Below the pieces are notes generated by a model, which worked only from the letters and a program-made list of their open reading frames with translations, had not been told where the DNA came from and made no database searches. Positions 7,922 to 16,023 of a stretch of 64,000 nt of DNA are shown piece by piece (position 1 is the first letter of the stretch; the number at the start of each line of letters is the position of its first letter). The position numbers and the translations under genes are program-made. The stretch is from Actinobacteria bacterium 69-20. GTDB lineage: Bacteria; Actinomycetota; Actinomycetes; Mycobacteriales; Nakamurellaceae. Where the stretch lies: positions 156,718 through 220,717 of the forward strand of contig MKSW01000038.1 of assembly GCA_001897425.1 (NCBI GenBank). Reading direction: 5' to 3'.

Positions 7922-9871
7922 TCAGCGAACGCAGAACGTCTTCTGCTGGCTGCGGCCGGTGTTGTCGATCAGGCCGGTGGTCAGCCCGGCCCGGGTGGAC
8001 AGCGTGACGGTGTAGGAGCACGGCGGGAAGGTGCCGATGGCGACGGGCGCGACGGCGGCGTCACCGCGGGGATGCAGCGCGTCGGGGCCGCCGGCCACGA
8101 TGACCGGGCTGCCCAGGGCGGCGCTGGTGATGACCGCCTCCCAGGCGCGCATCTGCGCGTGATCCGTGGTGTATTCGACGTGCAGAGCGGTGGTGATGCC
8201 GGTGCACGCTGTTCCGCCGCCGGTGTGGAACTCGGTGACGTCGAGCAGGTTGACCTCTGCCCAGTTGTTGATGTGGATCTTCGCCAGGGTGTTGCTGGAG
8301 TCGGGCGGGCTGGTCGGCCCGGTGACGCGGGTGGCCTGGAAGATCAGTCCCAGGTCGGTGCCGTTCTTCTGATCCACGGCGGGGACCGGACTGCCCGCGA
8401 CCGGTGGCGGCGCCGGTGGGATCCCGCCGGGGACCACGTCCGGGCTGTTGAACCCGATCAGCACGGCGAAGCCTCCCGCAACACTTGCCGGGTCGACCTG
8501 GATCCATCCGTCGGCGTCCGGCGCGATGACGTGCGCGGGCGGGCCGAACCACGGGTCCCCCGGTGCGGGCGGCGGGGTGTCCGCTGCCGGGGCGCCCTGG
8601 ATGGTGATCGACTGGAACGTCAGAACCTGCGCCGCGGAAGCGATCCCGCCCGCGTTGACCGGCCACAGCACCCGCCGGGTGCCGGCGTCGACCGGGCAGA
8701 CACGGCTGCCGGTGAGCGGATCCAGGCTGCCCACGAGCAGGAACCGGTACCGCATCGGCGTGCCGTCGATCGGGGAGGCCGCCGGACAGAACCCGCGCAA
8801 CTCCAGGCAGCCGGTGAACGCGAAGTCCGGGCCGCCGCCGTAGTACAGCCCCGAGTAGCCGAGCGCCTTGTTGGTGCGACCCGTTGCGGAGTCGATGTCG
8901 CCATAGATGTCGAAGTGGCCGACCTGCGTGAACCACGGCGTGAGCACCGGTGGGCACACGATCCGGCACCACCGCAGGCACATCCAACCGCACACCCAGT
9001 GGCACAGCTGCACCGCGAACCGGCCGAGTTCCAGCCCGTCGACCGCGGCAGTGAATCCGGCACTGTCGCCCCGCTCCATGGCGTCGGCGAGTGCCCCCAG
9101 CGCGTCCGGATTGTCGGCCAGCCGCGCGGTGACCTGCGCGAACTCGTACGCCTCCGACAGGTCCGCGCCCGCAGGCGGGAACTTGACGGCGACGGGCAGG
9201 CAGAACCGAACGCATCGCCACGCGCACAGCCACTCGCAGACGAGGTGGCACTGGTCGGTGAGTCGCAGCCGGGCCAGGATGTCGCGTACGGCGTTCGGCG
9301 CGCCGCTCGTCATCGCCGCCTGAACCTGCGCCAGCGCCTCAGGATCGGCAAGCAGCGCGCTCACCGCACGTCCGGCCGCCGTCAGTTCCTCCTCCAGCGG
9401 TGTCAGCTGTACGGGCTGCGGCGAACACACCACCCGGCACAGCAGCCGGCTCCGGACCCCGCACACCCAACGGCACAACACGTGCCCCAGCGCCTCGGCC
9501 TTCGCCTGGCGCAGCACGATCCGGAAGCGATCCGGGTCGCGGTCCGTCACCGACTGCGCCAGCTGCTCGACCAACTCCTCGTCGCCGGTGATCCGGACGA
9601 CGGCGTCGACGAACTCCCGCAGATCCGGAATCTGCTCCGTCGGCGGTCCGGCCAGCTCCAGACACACTAGAACGCATTCCTTGCTACGGATCCACTCGCA
9701 CACCAGCCGGCAGCGTTCGACAAGCTTGTGTCTGTCGAGGAGCCGACGGAACGAGTCGCGATCCGCCGCCCGGAATGCGTCGAACGCCGCGCGGAACTCG
9801 TCCTCCGTCCGGGACAGTTCGGCCATCGCGGCCGCACCGGCGGCCAGTTCCTCGGCAAGTTCGGAAGACAT
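7922..9871 (-). CDS. Protein with four Cys-rich helical modules and a beta-rich C-terminus
   Basis: 649 aa. The first 310 residues or so contain four modules of 70-100 residues, each a helical stretch of acidic/hydrophobic pattern ending in a Cys/Trp-rich motif: CRLVCEWIRSKECVLVC, CRWVCGVRSRLLCRVVC, CHLVCEWLCAWRCVRFC and CHWVCGWMCLRWCRIVC. Cysteines recur every 4-6 residues, as on one helix face. The C-terminal half looks beta-rich and of unknown type. ATG 9871 has GGGAG upstream; the ATG at 9886 has none. It is first in the operon with the phospholipase-like and Gly/His-rich genes. The family is unknown to me functionally; metal or cofactor binding or disulfide-linked assembly is possible. 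Confidence 0.65.
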   Translation of the reverse strand: MSSELAEELAAGAAAMAELSRTEDEFRAAFDAFRAADRDSFRRLLDRHKLVERCRLVCEWIRSKECVLVCLELAGPPTEQIPDLREFVDAVVRITGDEELVEQLAQSVTDRDPDRFRIVLRQAKAEALGHVLCRWVCGVRSRLLCRVVCSPQPVQLTPLEEELTAAGRAVSALLADPEALAQVQAAMTSGAPNAVRDILARLRLTDQCHLVCEWLCAWRCVRFCLPVAVKFPPAGADLSEAYEFAQVTARLADNPDALGALADAMERGDSAGFTAAVDGLELGRFAVQLCHWVCGWMCLRWCRIVCPPVLTPWFTQVGHFDIYGDIDSATGRTNKALGYSGLYYGGGPDFAFTGCLELRGFCPAASPIDGTPMRYRFLLVGSLDPLTGSRVCPVDAGTRRVLWPVNAGGIASAAQVLTFQSITIQGAPAADTPPPAPGDPWFGPPAHVIAPDADGWIQVDPASVAGGFAVLIGFNSPDVVPGGIPPAPPPVAGSPVPAVDQKNGTDLGLIFQATRVTGPTSPPDSSNTLAKIHINNWAEVNLLDVTEFHTGGGTACTGITTALHVEYTTDHAQMRAWEAVITSAALGSPVIVAGGPDALHPRGDAAVAPVAIGTFPPCSYTVTLSTRAGLTTGLIDNTGRSQQKTFCVR

Positions 9872-10065
9872 ACCGGCAGCTCCCATCGGGTCAACCGTCC
9901 GGCCACCATTGCGCAGGCGATCCAGCCACCGCGCGTCGGCCGGTCCGGGCGGAACCCACCGTCTGATTCAACTGATGTGCAGCCCAGCACGCCGCCGATA
10001 CCGCGGAAAGCAGCAGATTGAACTCACGTCATCACGCGACGAGAAAATCACGACACATTGACAGA

Positions 10066-10971
10066 TCAGGGGCGCGAATCCCCGTTGAGCCACCGGTGCT
10101 TGCGCTGCAGGGCACGTGCAGACCTGCGCGCCTCCTGCACCGGCCAGGTCTCGTGGCCATCCAGCCACATCAAGGACCATGGATACCAGGCGGCCGGCGT
10201 CAGCGGCAGCCAGCGCACTTCAGGCATCAACAGATCGCAAGAACGCGGGACGATTGCCACACAATGCTGTTGCACCACCAGATACGCTGCGGCGCGGATG
10301 CTCTGCACCGTGCCGTGATAGCGGACCGGGCGGAAGCCGGCCGCTCCGCAGAGCTCGGTGATGAATCCGTTGAACTCCGGTGCTTGCGCGTCGTCGGCAA
10401 AGATGACCGGAACGTCCGCGAGCGCGCCGACCGGCAGCGTGTCCCCGGCCGCCAGGGGGCTGGACATTGCGATCAGGACACCCAATTCGTCGAGCCGAAA
10501 GACCTCCGACGAAATACCGGACGGTGCGTTCGAGGCATTCCCGAAACCGAGGTCCAGCGACCCGTCGGCGAGCATCCGGTATTGGGCGGGGACCGATGCT
10601 TCGAGCCGGTCGACGACAAGGTCGGGATGGTTGTACTGGACATTGCGCAGCACCTGCGGCATCGAGTCCAAGCTGGCGTCGAGAACCGATACGCGAAGGA
10701 TCTCGGCGTCCGCATTCGCCTCCCGGGCGACGACGACGGCGCGCTGAACGGACCGCAGCACACCTTTCGCCTCAGCAACCATCACCTGCCCAGCGCGGGT
10801 CAGTCGAACGTGGTGAGTATTCCGCTCCACGAGCGCCACACCCAGTTCCCGCTCCAATCGCTGGATCTGCTGGCTGAGCGCGGATTGAACGATGTGCTCG
10901 CGCGCTGCGGCGCGGCCGAAGTGCAACTCCTCGGCGAGAGTGACGAAGTATTGCAACTGGCGAAGCTCCAT
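10066..10971 (-). CDS. LysR-family transcriptional regulator
   Basis: 301 aa. The N-terminus MELRQLQYFVTLAEELHFGRAA followed by QSALSQQIQRLERELG is a canonical LysR winged-helix domain, and the rest is a periplasmic-binding-like effector domain. ATG 10971 is preceded by AGGAGA at good spacing; the longer frame upstream is not supported. The gene is transcribed toward the Cys-rich operon but separated from it by 194 bp. There is no divergent partner gene to indicate a ligand, because the next gene upstream (hydrolase, 11534) is 560 bp away across a repeat. Confidence 0.85.
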   Translation of the reverse strand: MELRQLQYFVTLAEELHFGRAAAREHIVQSALSQQIQRLERELGVALVERNTHHVRLTRAGQVMVAEAKGVLRSVQRAVVVAREANADAEILRVSVLDASLDSMPQVLRNVQYNHPDLVVDRLEASVPAQYRMLADGSLDLGFGNASNAPSGISSEVFRLDELGVLIAMSSPLAAGDTLPVGALADVPVIFADDAQAPEFNGFITELCGAAGFRPVRYHGTVQSIRAAAYLVVQQHCVAIVPRSCDLLMPEVRWLPLTPAAWYPWSLMWLDGHETWPVQEARRSARALQRKHRWLNGDSRP

Positions 10972-11172
10972 GGCCGCGTCTCCTCGGCCAAGCATAGGTG
11001 CGCGCCCAGCCGGGGGCCAGGCGAATATGACGGCCTTGCTCGCGGTTGCGCTGTGTGCGCTCACAGGGAGCAGGAGCCGTTCGCGTCAGGCCGTACAAAC
11101 CCGCGCGGGTTGCGGCCGGTTGCCTCAAGCCGCAGCCCGGCGGCGCGGACGACGCCGGAGGTCATATCCTCC

Positions 11173-11249
11173 CGCCCATGACGTTGTTCGCGCCTGCGGC
11201 GGTAAAGCCTGTCTGAACCCGCCCGGCCCCGGGGCTTCGTCATAGGCGG
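11173..11249. repeat. 77-bp interspersed repeat, copy 3
   Basis: This begins CGCCCATGACGTTGTT and ends CTTCGTCATAGGCGG, in the same orientation as copies 1 and 2. It lies between the LysR gene and the alpha/beta hydrolase gene. A short upstream stretch (GGTCATA, then CTCCCGCC) is also loosely similar to the flank of copy 1, so the true element may be some 20 bp longer. Confidence 0.75.
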
Positions 11250-11292
11250 TTGACGGCCGGGCTCCGAGCAGACTATCGAGCTTTGAACATGG

Positions 11293-11314
11293 AGTTAGGT
11301 TTCCTAAAGTAACT
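11293..11314. promoter_or_regulatory. Palindromic candidate operator upstream of the hydrolase
   Basis: The sequence AGTTAGGTTTCCTAAAGTAACT contains nested inverted repeats: TTAGG/CCTAA with a 3-bp spacer and AGTTA/TAACT at the outer ends. It is AT-rich against a GC-rich background and lies 220 bp upstream of the hydrolase start. Such a site would suit a HxlR, MarR or TetR protein, but no such gene is adjacent. Confidence 0.35.
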
Positions 11315-11533
11315 GTGCGCCTTGATGTTTCAGGCGCATGACGGACACTCGGACAGGCTGTGTCCGCGGACATCGCGCTCGTCGTGCCGCGCCCGTGGGG
11401 TGTCGGTGCTTTGTCGATGCGCGGGGCTTGGATCCTCTGGTGGCCCTTGACCATTGACGACGGGAAGGAGCGGGCATAGGTTTCCATCCGTTCGGGACAA
11501 GACATCCTGTCGCATCACATCTTTAGGAGTCAG

Positions 11534-12304
11534 TTGAGCCGGATCGTCGTCTTCATTCATGGCATGTACCTGGGCGGCAGTAGCTGGCAGCCCTGGATCA
11601 ACAGGGCCGCGAGCCAGGGCCGCGACTACACCTGCCATGCACCGTCCTGGCCATACCACGACGGCGCCCCGGAGCAGCTGCGCGCGGCCATGGATCCCGC
11701 GCTTGGCACGCTGACCTTCGGGCAGATCATCGACTACTACAAGGAAATCATCGACGCCCTGCGCGAGAAACCGGTTCTCGTCGGGCATTCGGTCGGCGGC
11801 CTGGTCGTCCAGAAACTCATCAACGGCGGGTACGGCATGGCCGGCGTGGCCGTCAGCCCCGCGACGCCGCGCGGCGTCCTTGCCTTCGGCCCGAACTTCC
11901 TGCGCGCCAACTTCCCCCACCTCAACCCGCTCGCCGGCAACCGACCCATCCGCATGACCGCCCGACGCTTCCACTACGCCTTCGGCAACACCATGACCCG
12001 CGCGGACAGCGACGCCGCGTTCGAGGCCTACACCGTCCCCGAGAGCCGCAACGTGCCGCGCAGCACGCTGACCCGGCAAGCCGCGATCGACTTCACCAAG
12101 CCGCACCCACCCATGCTGATCATCACGGCCGACAAGGACCATCTGACCCCGCGCGCCATGATCAAGCGGAACGTGCGCAAGTACCCGCCTGCCGCCGGCA
12201 CTCTCGACTTCGCCGAATTCCGGGGTCGGTCGCATCTGCTCTGCGGACAGACCGGCTGGGAAGAGGTCGCCGACCACGTCTTCGCATGGATTGACCAGCA
12301 CTGA
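11534..12304 (+). CDS. Alpha/beta hydrolase
   Basis: 256 aa, the normal length for a single-domain hydrolase. The oxyanion-hole HGMYLGGSSW is near the N-terminus, the nucleophile elbow GHSVGG has Ser86, and the acid is probably the Asp in TADKDHLTP. The catalytic His is in GRSHLL near the C-terminus, so the triad is complete. The start is TTG 11534 with AGGAG four bases before it; no ATG fits better. It is monocistronic, convergent with the DeoR gene. Substrate unknown; it could be an esterase, lactonase or haloperoxidase-like enzyme. Confidence 0.85.
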   Translation: MSRIVVFIHGMYLGGSSWQPWINRAASQGRDYTCHAPSWPYHDGAPEQLRAAMDPALGTLTFGQIIDYYKEIIDALREKPVLVGHSVGGLVVQKLINGGYGMAGVAVSPATPRGVLAFGPNFLRANFPHLNPLAGNRPIRMTARRFHYAFGNTMTRADSDAAFEAYTVPESRNVPRSTLTRQAAIDFTKPHPPMLIITADKDHLTPRAMIKRNVRKYPPAAGTLDFAEFRGRSHLLCGQTGWEEVADHVFAWIDQH

Positions 12305-12351
12305 CACCGCACCTCGGACGGCGCGGCGGCGCGTGACGTCCTGCGACGGAA

Positions 12352-13185
12352 TCAGGATAAGTTCTTCAGATCGGCTCTCGCCGGTTCCTCCGCAATCACG
12401 ACGTCGATCCCCTTGTCCCGCAGTCTTTTCACGTGCGCCGGTGACGTCCCCTTATCGACGATCACCACGTCGAAGTCGCCGAGCGGCATGTGTGCGTGTA
12501 GCGCCCGCTGGTCGAACTTCGAGTGATCCGCGAGCAAAACCCGCTTCGCTGCCGCGGCGAACATGGCCTTCTTGATCATCGCCGCCTCATAATGCTGGTG
12601 GAAGCAGACGTCATCGATGATGGCCGGCGTCGACATCAGCAGGACGTCGGCGCGGAGCTGGTCCAGCGCGGCCAACGTCATGCTCCCCATGTACGCGTCA
12701 CACCACTGGTAGTACTGCCCACCCAGCGTGAGGAGCGTGATCCCCGGCTGTCCGACAAGTTCCTCCGCCAGTCGCCGGAAGTTGGTGATAATCGTCAAGG
12801 GCTGTTTGCGCAGAAGCACAGATACGAGGTGCAGACTGGTCGTCGAATCGTCCAGGATTATTGCTTGGCCGGGCTCGATGTAATTGCTGGCAGCCAGCGC
12901 GATAGCGCGTTTCGCCGACACATTCTGGCGCGCACGATAGTCCGGGCTCGCCTCCACCAAACTCGTTGCGATAGCGGTGACCTGGCCGCGGCCCTTACGG
13001 ATCACACCCCGCGCATCAAGGGCATCGAGGTCGCGGTGGATCGTCATCGCGCTGACCGCGAGCATTTCCGCGAGATCGTCGATACGCACCGTTCCAGCGG
13101 AGATGACGGCCTTGGTGATGGCATCCAGTCGCTCTCCACGGGGGAGCTTACGTAGATCGTGCTGGGCCTGATTCTGCTTCTTCAT
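12352..13185 (-). CDS. DeoR-family regulator of the tetrulose kinase operon
   Basis: 277 aa. An N-terminal DeoR helix-turn-helix (VRIDDLAEMLAVSAMTIHRDLDAL) is followed by a sugar-phosphate-sensing DeoRC domain with DDSTTSLHL and TLGG. ATG 13185 has GGAGGG eight bases upstream, preferred over the longer frame. The gene is divergent from the DhaK-DhaL kinase gene across 301 bp containing palindromic AT-rich DNA. By family precedent it represses the kinase/isomerase pair and responds to a phosphorylated sugar intermediate. Confidence 0.85.
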   Translation of the reverse strand: MKKQNQAQHDLRKLPRGERLDAITKAVISAGTVRIDDLAEMLAVSAMTIHRDLDALDARGVIRKGRGQVTAIATSLVEASPDYRARQNVSAKRAIALAASNYIEPGQAIILDDSTTSLHLVSVLLRKQPLTIITNFRRLAEELVGQPGITLLTLGGQYYQWCDAYMGSMTLAALDQLRADVLLMSTPAIIDDVCFHQHYEAAMIKKAMFAAAAKRVLLADHSKFDQRALHAHMPLGDFDVVIVDKGTSPAHVKRLRDKGIDVVIAEEPARADLKNLS

Positions 13186-13375
13186 CGTGTCAGCCCTCCG
13201 AGAATCTCGATCGAGTTCCGGCGTCGACGTCATCAAGGAACAAGGTACGAGCGATCAAGTTTGTCATAGACCGCGCGGTGGTGATGGCGACGTCCGCGAT
13301 CGCCGCCCTCGTGGCCGCCCCCGGCCGACGGTTCACCGTCAACGATGTGGATTGCATCATGTACGACGGTACTTA

Positions 13376-13391
13376 TAACGTTATTGACGTT
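13376..13391. promoter_or_regulatory. Candidate DeoR operator
   Basis: TAACGTTA is an 8-bp palindrome, and the overlapping AACGT-TATTG-ACGTT (13377-13391) is a perfect 5-bp inverted repeat with a 5-bp spacer. The region is AT-rich and lies in the divergent gap between the DeoR gene and the kinase gene, about 95 bp before the kinase start. A TTGACG overlaps it but no good -10 follows. Confidence 0.4.
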
Positions 13392-13486
13392 ACTTTCATC
13401 ATCTGGGATGGTGGCTCCAACGACCTCGACGCGCTCCAACCCACCCGATGGCGCCCTGGGGTTCCGGCACGGAAGGTGAGCAACCC

Positions 13487-15217
13487 ATGACGTACGTCTT
13501 CGACAACCCGGCGTCGTTCACGGAGGACGCGCTCAGCGGATTCCTCGATGTGTACTCGGCAGAGGTGGTCGGTGTGCGGGGCGGCGTGGTCCGCGCGACG
13601 GCGACCCGGCCAGGCAAGGTGGCCGTCGTCGTCGGGGGCGGCTCTGGGCACTACCCCGCGTTTTGCGGTCTGGTCGGCCCGGGATTCGCCGACGGGGCCG
13701 TCGTCGGAAACATCTTCACGTCGCCGTCTGCGGATGACGCCGTCTCGGTCGGCGCCGAAGTCGAAGCGGGCGCGGGCCTTGTCTTCATCACCGGCAATTA
13801 CGCGGGCGACGTCATGAACTTCACGCAAGCGCAGCAGCGGCTCACCGCTGACGGGATCGACACGCGGGTCCTGTTCGTCACCGATGACATCGCAAGCGCG
13901 CCTTCGGATGACGTCGCGAGAAGGCGCGGCATCGCCGGCGACTTCGTGGTGTTCAAGATTGGGGGCGCCGCGGCCGAGGCGGGGTACGGGATCGACGATG
14001 TTGTCCGCATCGCGCGACACGCCAATGACCGCACCCGCACTCTCGGTGTCGCGTTCGACGGGTGCACCATGCCCGGGGCGTCCGAGCGGCTGTTCACCGT
14101 TCCGCGGGGGAAGGTCGGCGTCGGACTCGGGATCCACGGCGAGCCCGGCGTGTCGGAGGAGCCCCTGCCGACGGCGAGCGCGCTGGCCGAGCAACTGGTC
14201 GAGCAGGTGACTGCGGAGATTGCCGCCATGGCAGGCCACGAGCGGGTCGGTGCCATTCTCAACGGGCTCGGGGCGACGAAGTACGAGGAGCTCTTCGTGC
14301 TCTGGGGTTCGGTCGCCCGGTTGCTACGCGATCGCGGCTACGTCGTCGTAGGCGCTGAGGTTGGTGAACTGGTGACGAGTCTCGATATGGCGGGATGCTC
14401 GCTGACCCTGGTCGCCCTCGATGCCGAATTGGAATCGTTGTGGCTGGCCCCCGCCCGCACGCCCGCATTCCACCGCGGGACGCAGGCACCTGCCACGGCG
14501 GGCGAGCGCCGAATCGTCCACACGAACCAGGCGGCACACGTGATCGCACCGGTTCGGGGGGCGTCTCCCGCCGCGCGACGATGCGCCGCGCGCACCCTTG
14601 CGGCGCTGGAAGCCATGCAAGAAGCGCTGGAGGACGCGCAGGACATGCTAGGCGCCATCGATGCGGTGGCCGGGGACGGTGACCACGGCCGCGGCATGGT
14701 GAAGGGGATCGCCGCCGCCGTCCGCGCAGCCCGCGAGGCAGCACACGAGGACGCCGGCGTAGCAACACTTCTCGAACGAGCCGGATCGGCGTGGGCTGGC
14801 GAGGCCGGCGGAACCTCGGGCGCGCTGTGGGGCGCCGGGTTGACCGGCGTCGGGCGGGCACTGGGCGACACCGGGGAGATCACCGCAGAATCCGTCTTCA
14901 AGGCCCTGCGGGCAGGGTGCGCCGCCATCTCCGACCTCGGACACGCAGCCGTCGGCGACAAGACCATGATCGACGCGCTCGTGCCCTTCGTCGACGCGTT
15001 GGCGGCGGAGATGACGGGCGGCGCCTCGCTTGCTGATGGATGGGCCCGTGCGGCCGCCGTTGCCACCTCTGCCGCGGACAAGACCGCGGACCTCACGCCA
15101 CGCGTCGGCCGCGCGCGACCGCTCGCCGAACGCAGCATCGGCACCCCCGATCCGGGTGCGATCTCGATGGCGCTCTGCCTGACGGCAGCGGCAGACGCAC
15201 TGATCGATCGACGATGA
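13487..15217 (+). CDS. DhaK-DhaL fusion kinase, probable D-erythrulose/dihydroxyacetone kinase
   Basis: 576 aa, the full length of single-chain ATP-dependent dihydroxyacetone kinases. The DhaK half has GGGSGHYPAF (His55), NYAGDVMNF and GIHGEPG, whose His217 corresponds to the His that binds the ketose covalently in this family. The DhaL half carries DAVAGDGDHGRGM for Mg-ATP. ATG 13487 follows GGAAGGTGAG. The next gene is an RpiB-like isomerase; kinase plus RpiB-like isomerase is the arrangement of the D-erythrulose kinase/4-phosphate isomerase pair characterised in mycobacterial tetritol catabolism. Substrate choice between dihydroxyacetone and a tetrulose is inferred from context only. Confidence 0.85.
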   Translation: MTYVFDNPASFTEDALSGFLDVYSAEVVGVRGGVVRATATRPGKVAVVVGGGSGHYPAFCGLVGPGFADGAVVGNIFTSPSADDAVSVGAEVEAGAGLVFITGNYAGDVMNFTQAQQRLTADGIDTRVLFVTDDIASAPSDDVARRRGIAGDFVVFKIGGAAAEAGYGIDDVVRIARHANDRTRTLGVAFDGCTMPGASERLFTVPRGKVGVGLGIHGEPGVSEEPLPTASALAEQLVEQVTAEIAAMAGHERVGAILNGLGATKYEELFVLWGSVARLLRDRGYVVVGAEVGELVTSLDMAGCSLTLVALDAELESLWLAPARTPAFHRGTQAPATAGERRIVHTNQAAHVIAPVRGASPAARRCAARTLAALEAMQEALEDAQDMLGAIDAVAGDGDHGRGMVKGIAAAVRAAREAAHEDAGVATLLERAGSAWAGEAGGTSGALWGAGLTGVGRALGDTGEITAESVFKALRAGCAAISDLGHAAVGDKTMIDALVPFVDALAAEMTGGASLADGWARAAAVATSAADKTADLTPRVGRARPLAERSIGTPDPGAISMALCLTAAADALIDRR

Positions 15218-15250
15218 ACACCGTAGGACGAAGGGAGACGTGACGACCTG

Positions 15251-15772
15251 ATGTCTCGGAAATGGCGCATCGTCGTCGGTAGCGACGACGCCGGGCTTGC
15301 CTACAAGGAAGCCCTCAAACACGATCTCGAGGCCGACGGCCGCGTGGCACGCGTCATCGACGTCGGCGTCCATCCCGAAGGCACCACCGACTATCCGCAC
15401 GTCGCCGTGGCCGCAGCCCGCCTGATCAAAGAGGGCAAGGCCGATCGGGCATTGCTGGTCTGTGGCACCGGACTCGGCGTCGCCATCAGCGCCAACAAGG
15501 TGCCCGGGATCCGGGCCGTAACCGCGCACGACGGCTACTCGGTCGAACGCGCGGTCAAGAGCAACAATGCGCAGGTGCTGTGCTTCGGTCAGCGGGTGAT
15601 CGGGCTCGAGTTGGCCCGCCGCCTCGCGGCCGAATGGCTCGGCTACTCTTTCGATCCGACGTCGAACTCCGCCCGCAAGGTCGATGCGATCTCGACCTAC
15701 GAAGTGGTCCGGGAGGACGCAACCGACGAGGCCAGCCTGCTCGAATCCGAGGCCCTCGCGTCGTCCTGCTAA
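15251..15772 (+). CDS. RpiB/LacA-family isomerase, probable tetrulose-4-phosphate isomerase
   Basis: 173 aa. It contains the RpiB core [12 protein letters not shown] at the N-terminus and [19 protein letters not shown] with the catalytic-base Cys. DDAG in place of the usual DHAG places it among the EryI/DerI-like tetrose-phosphate isomerases rather than the ribose-5-phosphate enzymes; that reading is from memory of the family. The start at ATG 15251 follows a somewhat distant GGGAG. It is co-transcribed with the kinase gene (33-bp gap). Expected reaction: a ketotetrose 4-phosphate to D-erythrose 4-phosphate, feeding the pentose phosphate pathway. Confidence 0.8.
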   Translation: MSRKWRIVVGSDDAGLAYKEALKHDLEADGRVARVIDVGVHPEGTTDYPHVAVAAARLIKEGKADRALLVCGTGLGVAISANKVPGIRAVTAHDGYSVERAVKSNNAQVLCFGQRVIGLELARRLAAEWLGYSFDPTSNSARKVDAISTYEVVREDATDEASLLESEALASSC

Positions 15773-15808
15773 TCGGGAGTGCTGCGCGAAACAGATGCAG
15801 CTGACCGG

Positions 15809-15836
15809 TTGACAGTAACCCAATGCGATGTATCCT
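15809..15836 (+). promoter_or_regulatory. Promoter of the ABC importer operon
   Basis: TTGACA (15809-15814), a 16-bp spacer, then TATCCT (15831-15836). The -10 element is embedded in the candidate GntR operator, as expected for repression. It lies about 190 bp before the binding-protein gene, giving a long leader. Confidence 0.55.
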
Positions 15837-15845
15837 ATACGAAAC
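15830..15845. promoter_or_regulatory. Candidate GntR operator, site 1
   Basis: GTATCCTATACGAAAC matches 13 of 16 positions of GTATCCTATCGGAAAT at 23164-23179. The core reads GTAT-AGG-ATAC on the other strand, a small inverted repeat typical of FCD-type GntR sites. It overlaps the -10 element of the importer promoter. Confidence 0.55.
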
Positions 15846-16023
15846 AGCCAACTCGAGGTAGCCGTCTCACGAGGACGGGCAGGCTGTCGCACCTGGATCT
15901 GCCGCCTGAAGCAGCAAGAACAGCCACTGCTCGCACGTCGGCCCCGGCCCGATCGTGCTCAGACCGCAGAAACGATCGCAGTTGTGAATTGTCCGTAAGT
16001 TGTCCAACCGAGAAGGAGCACCA

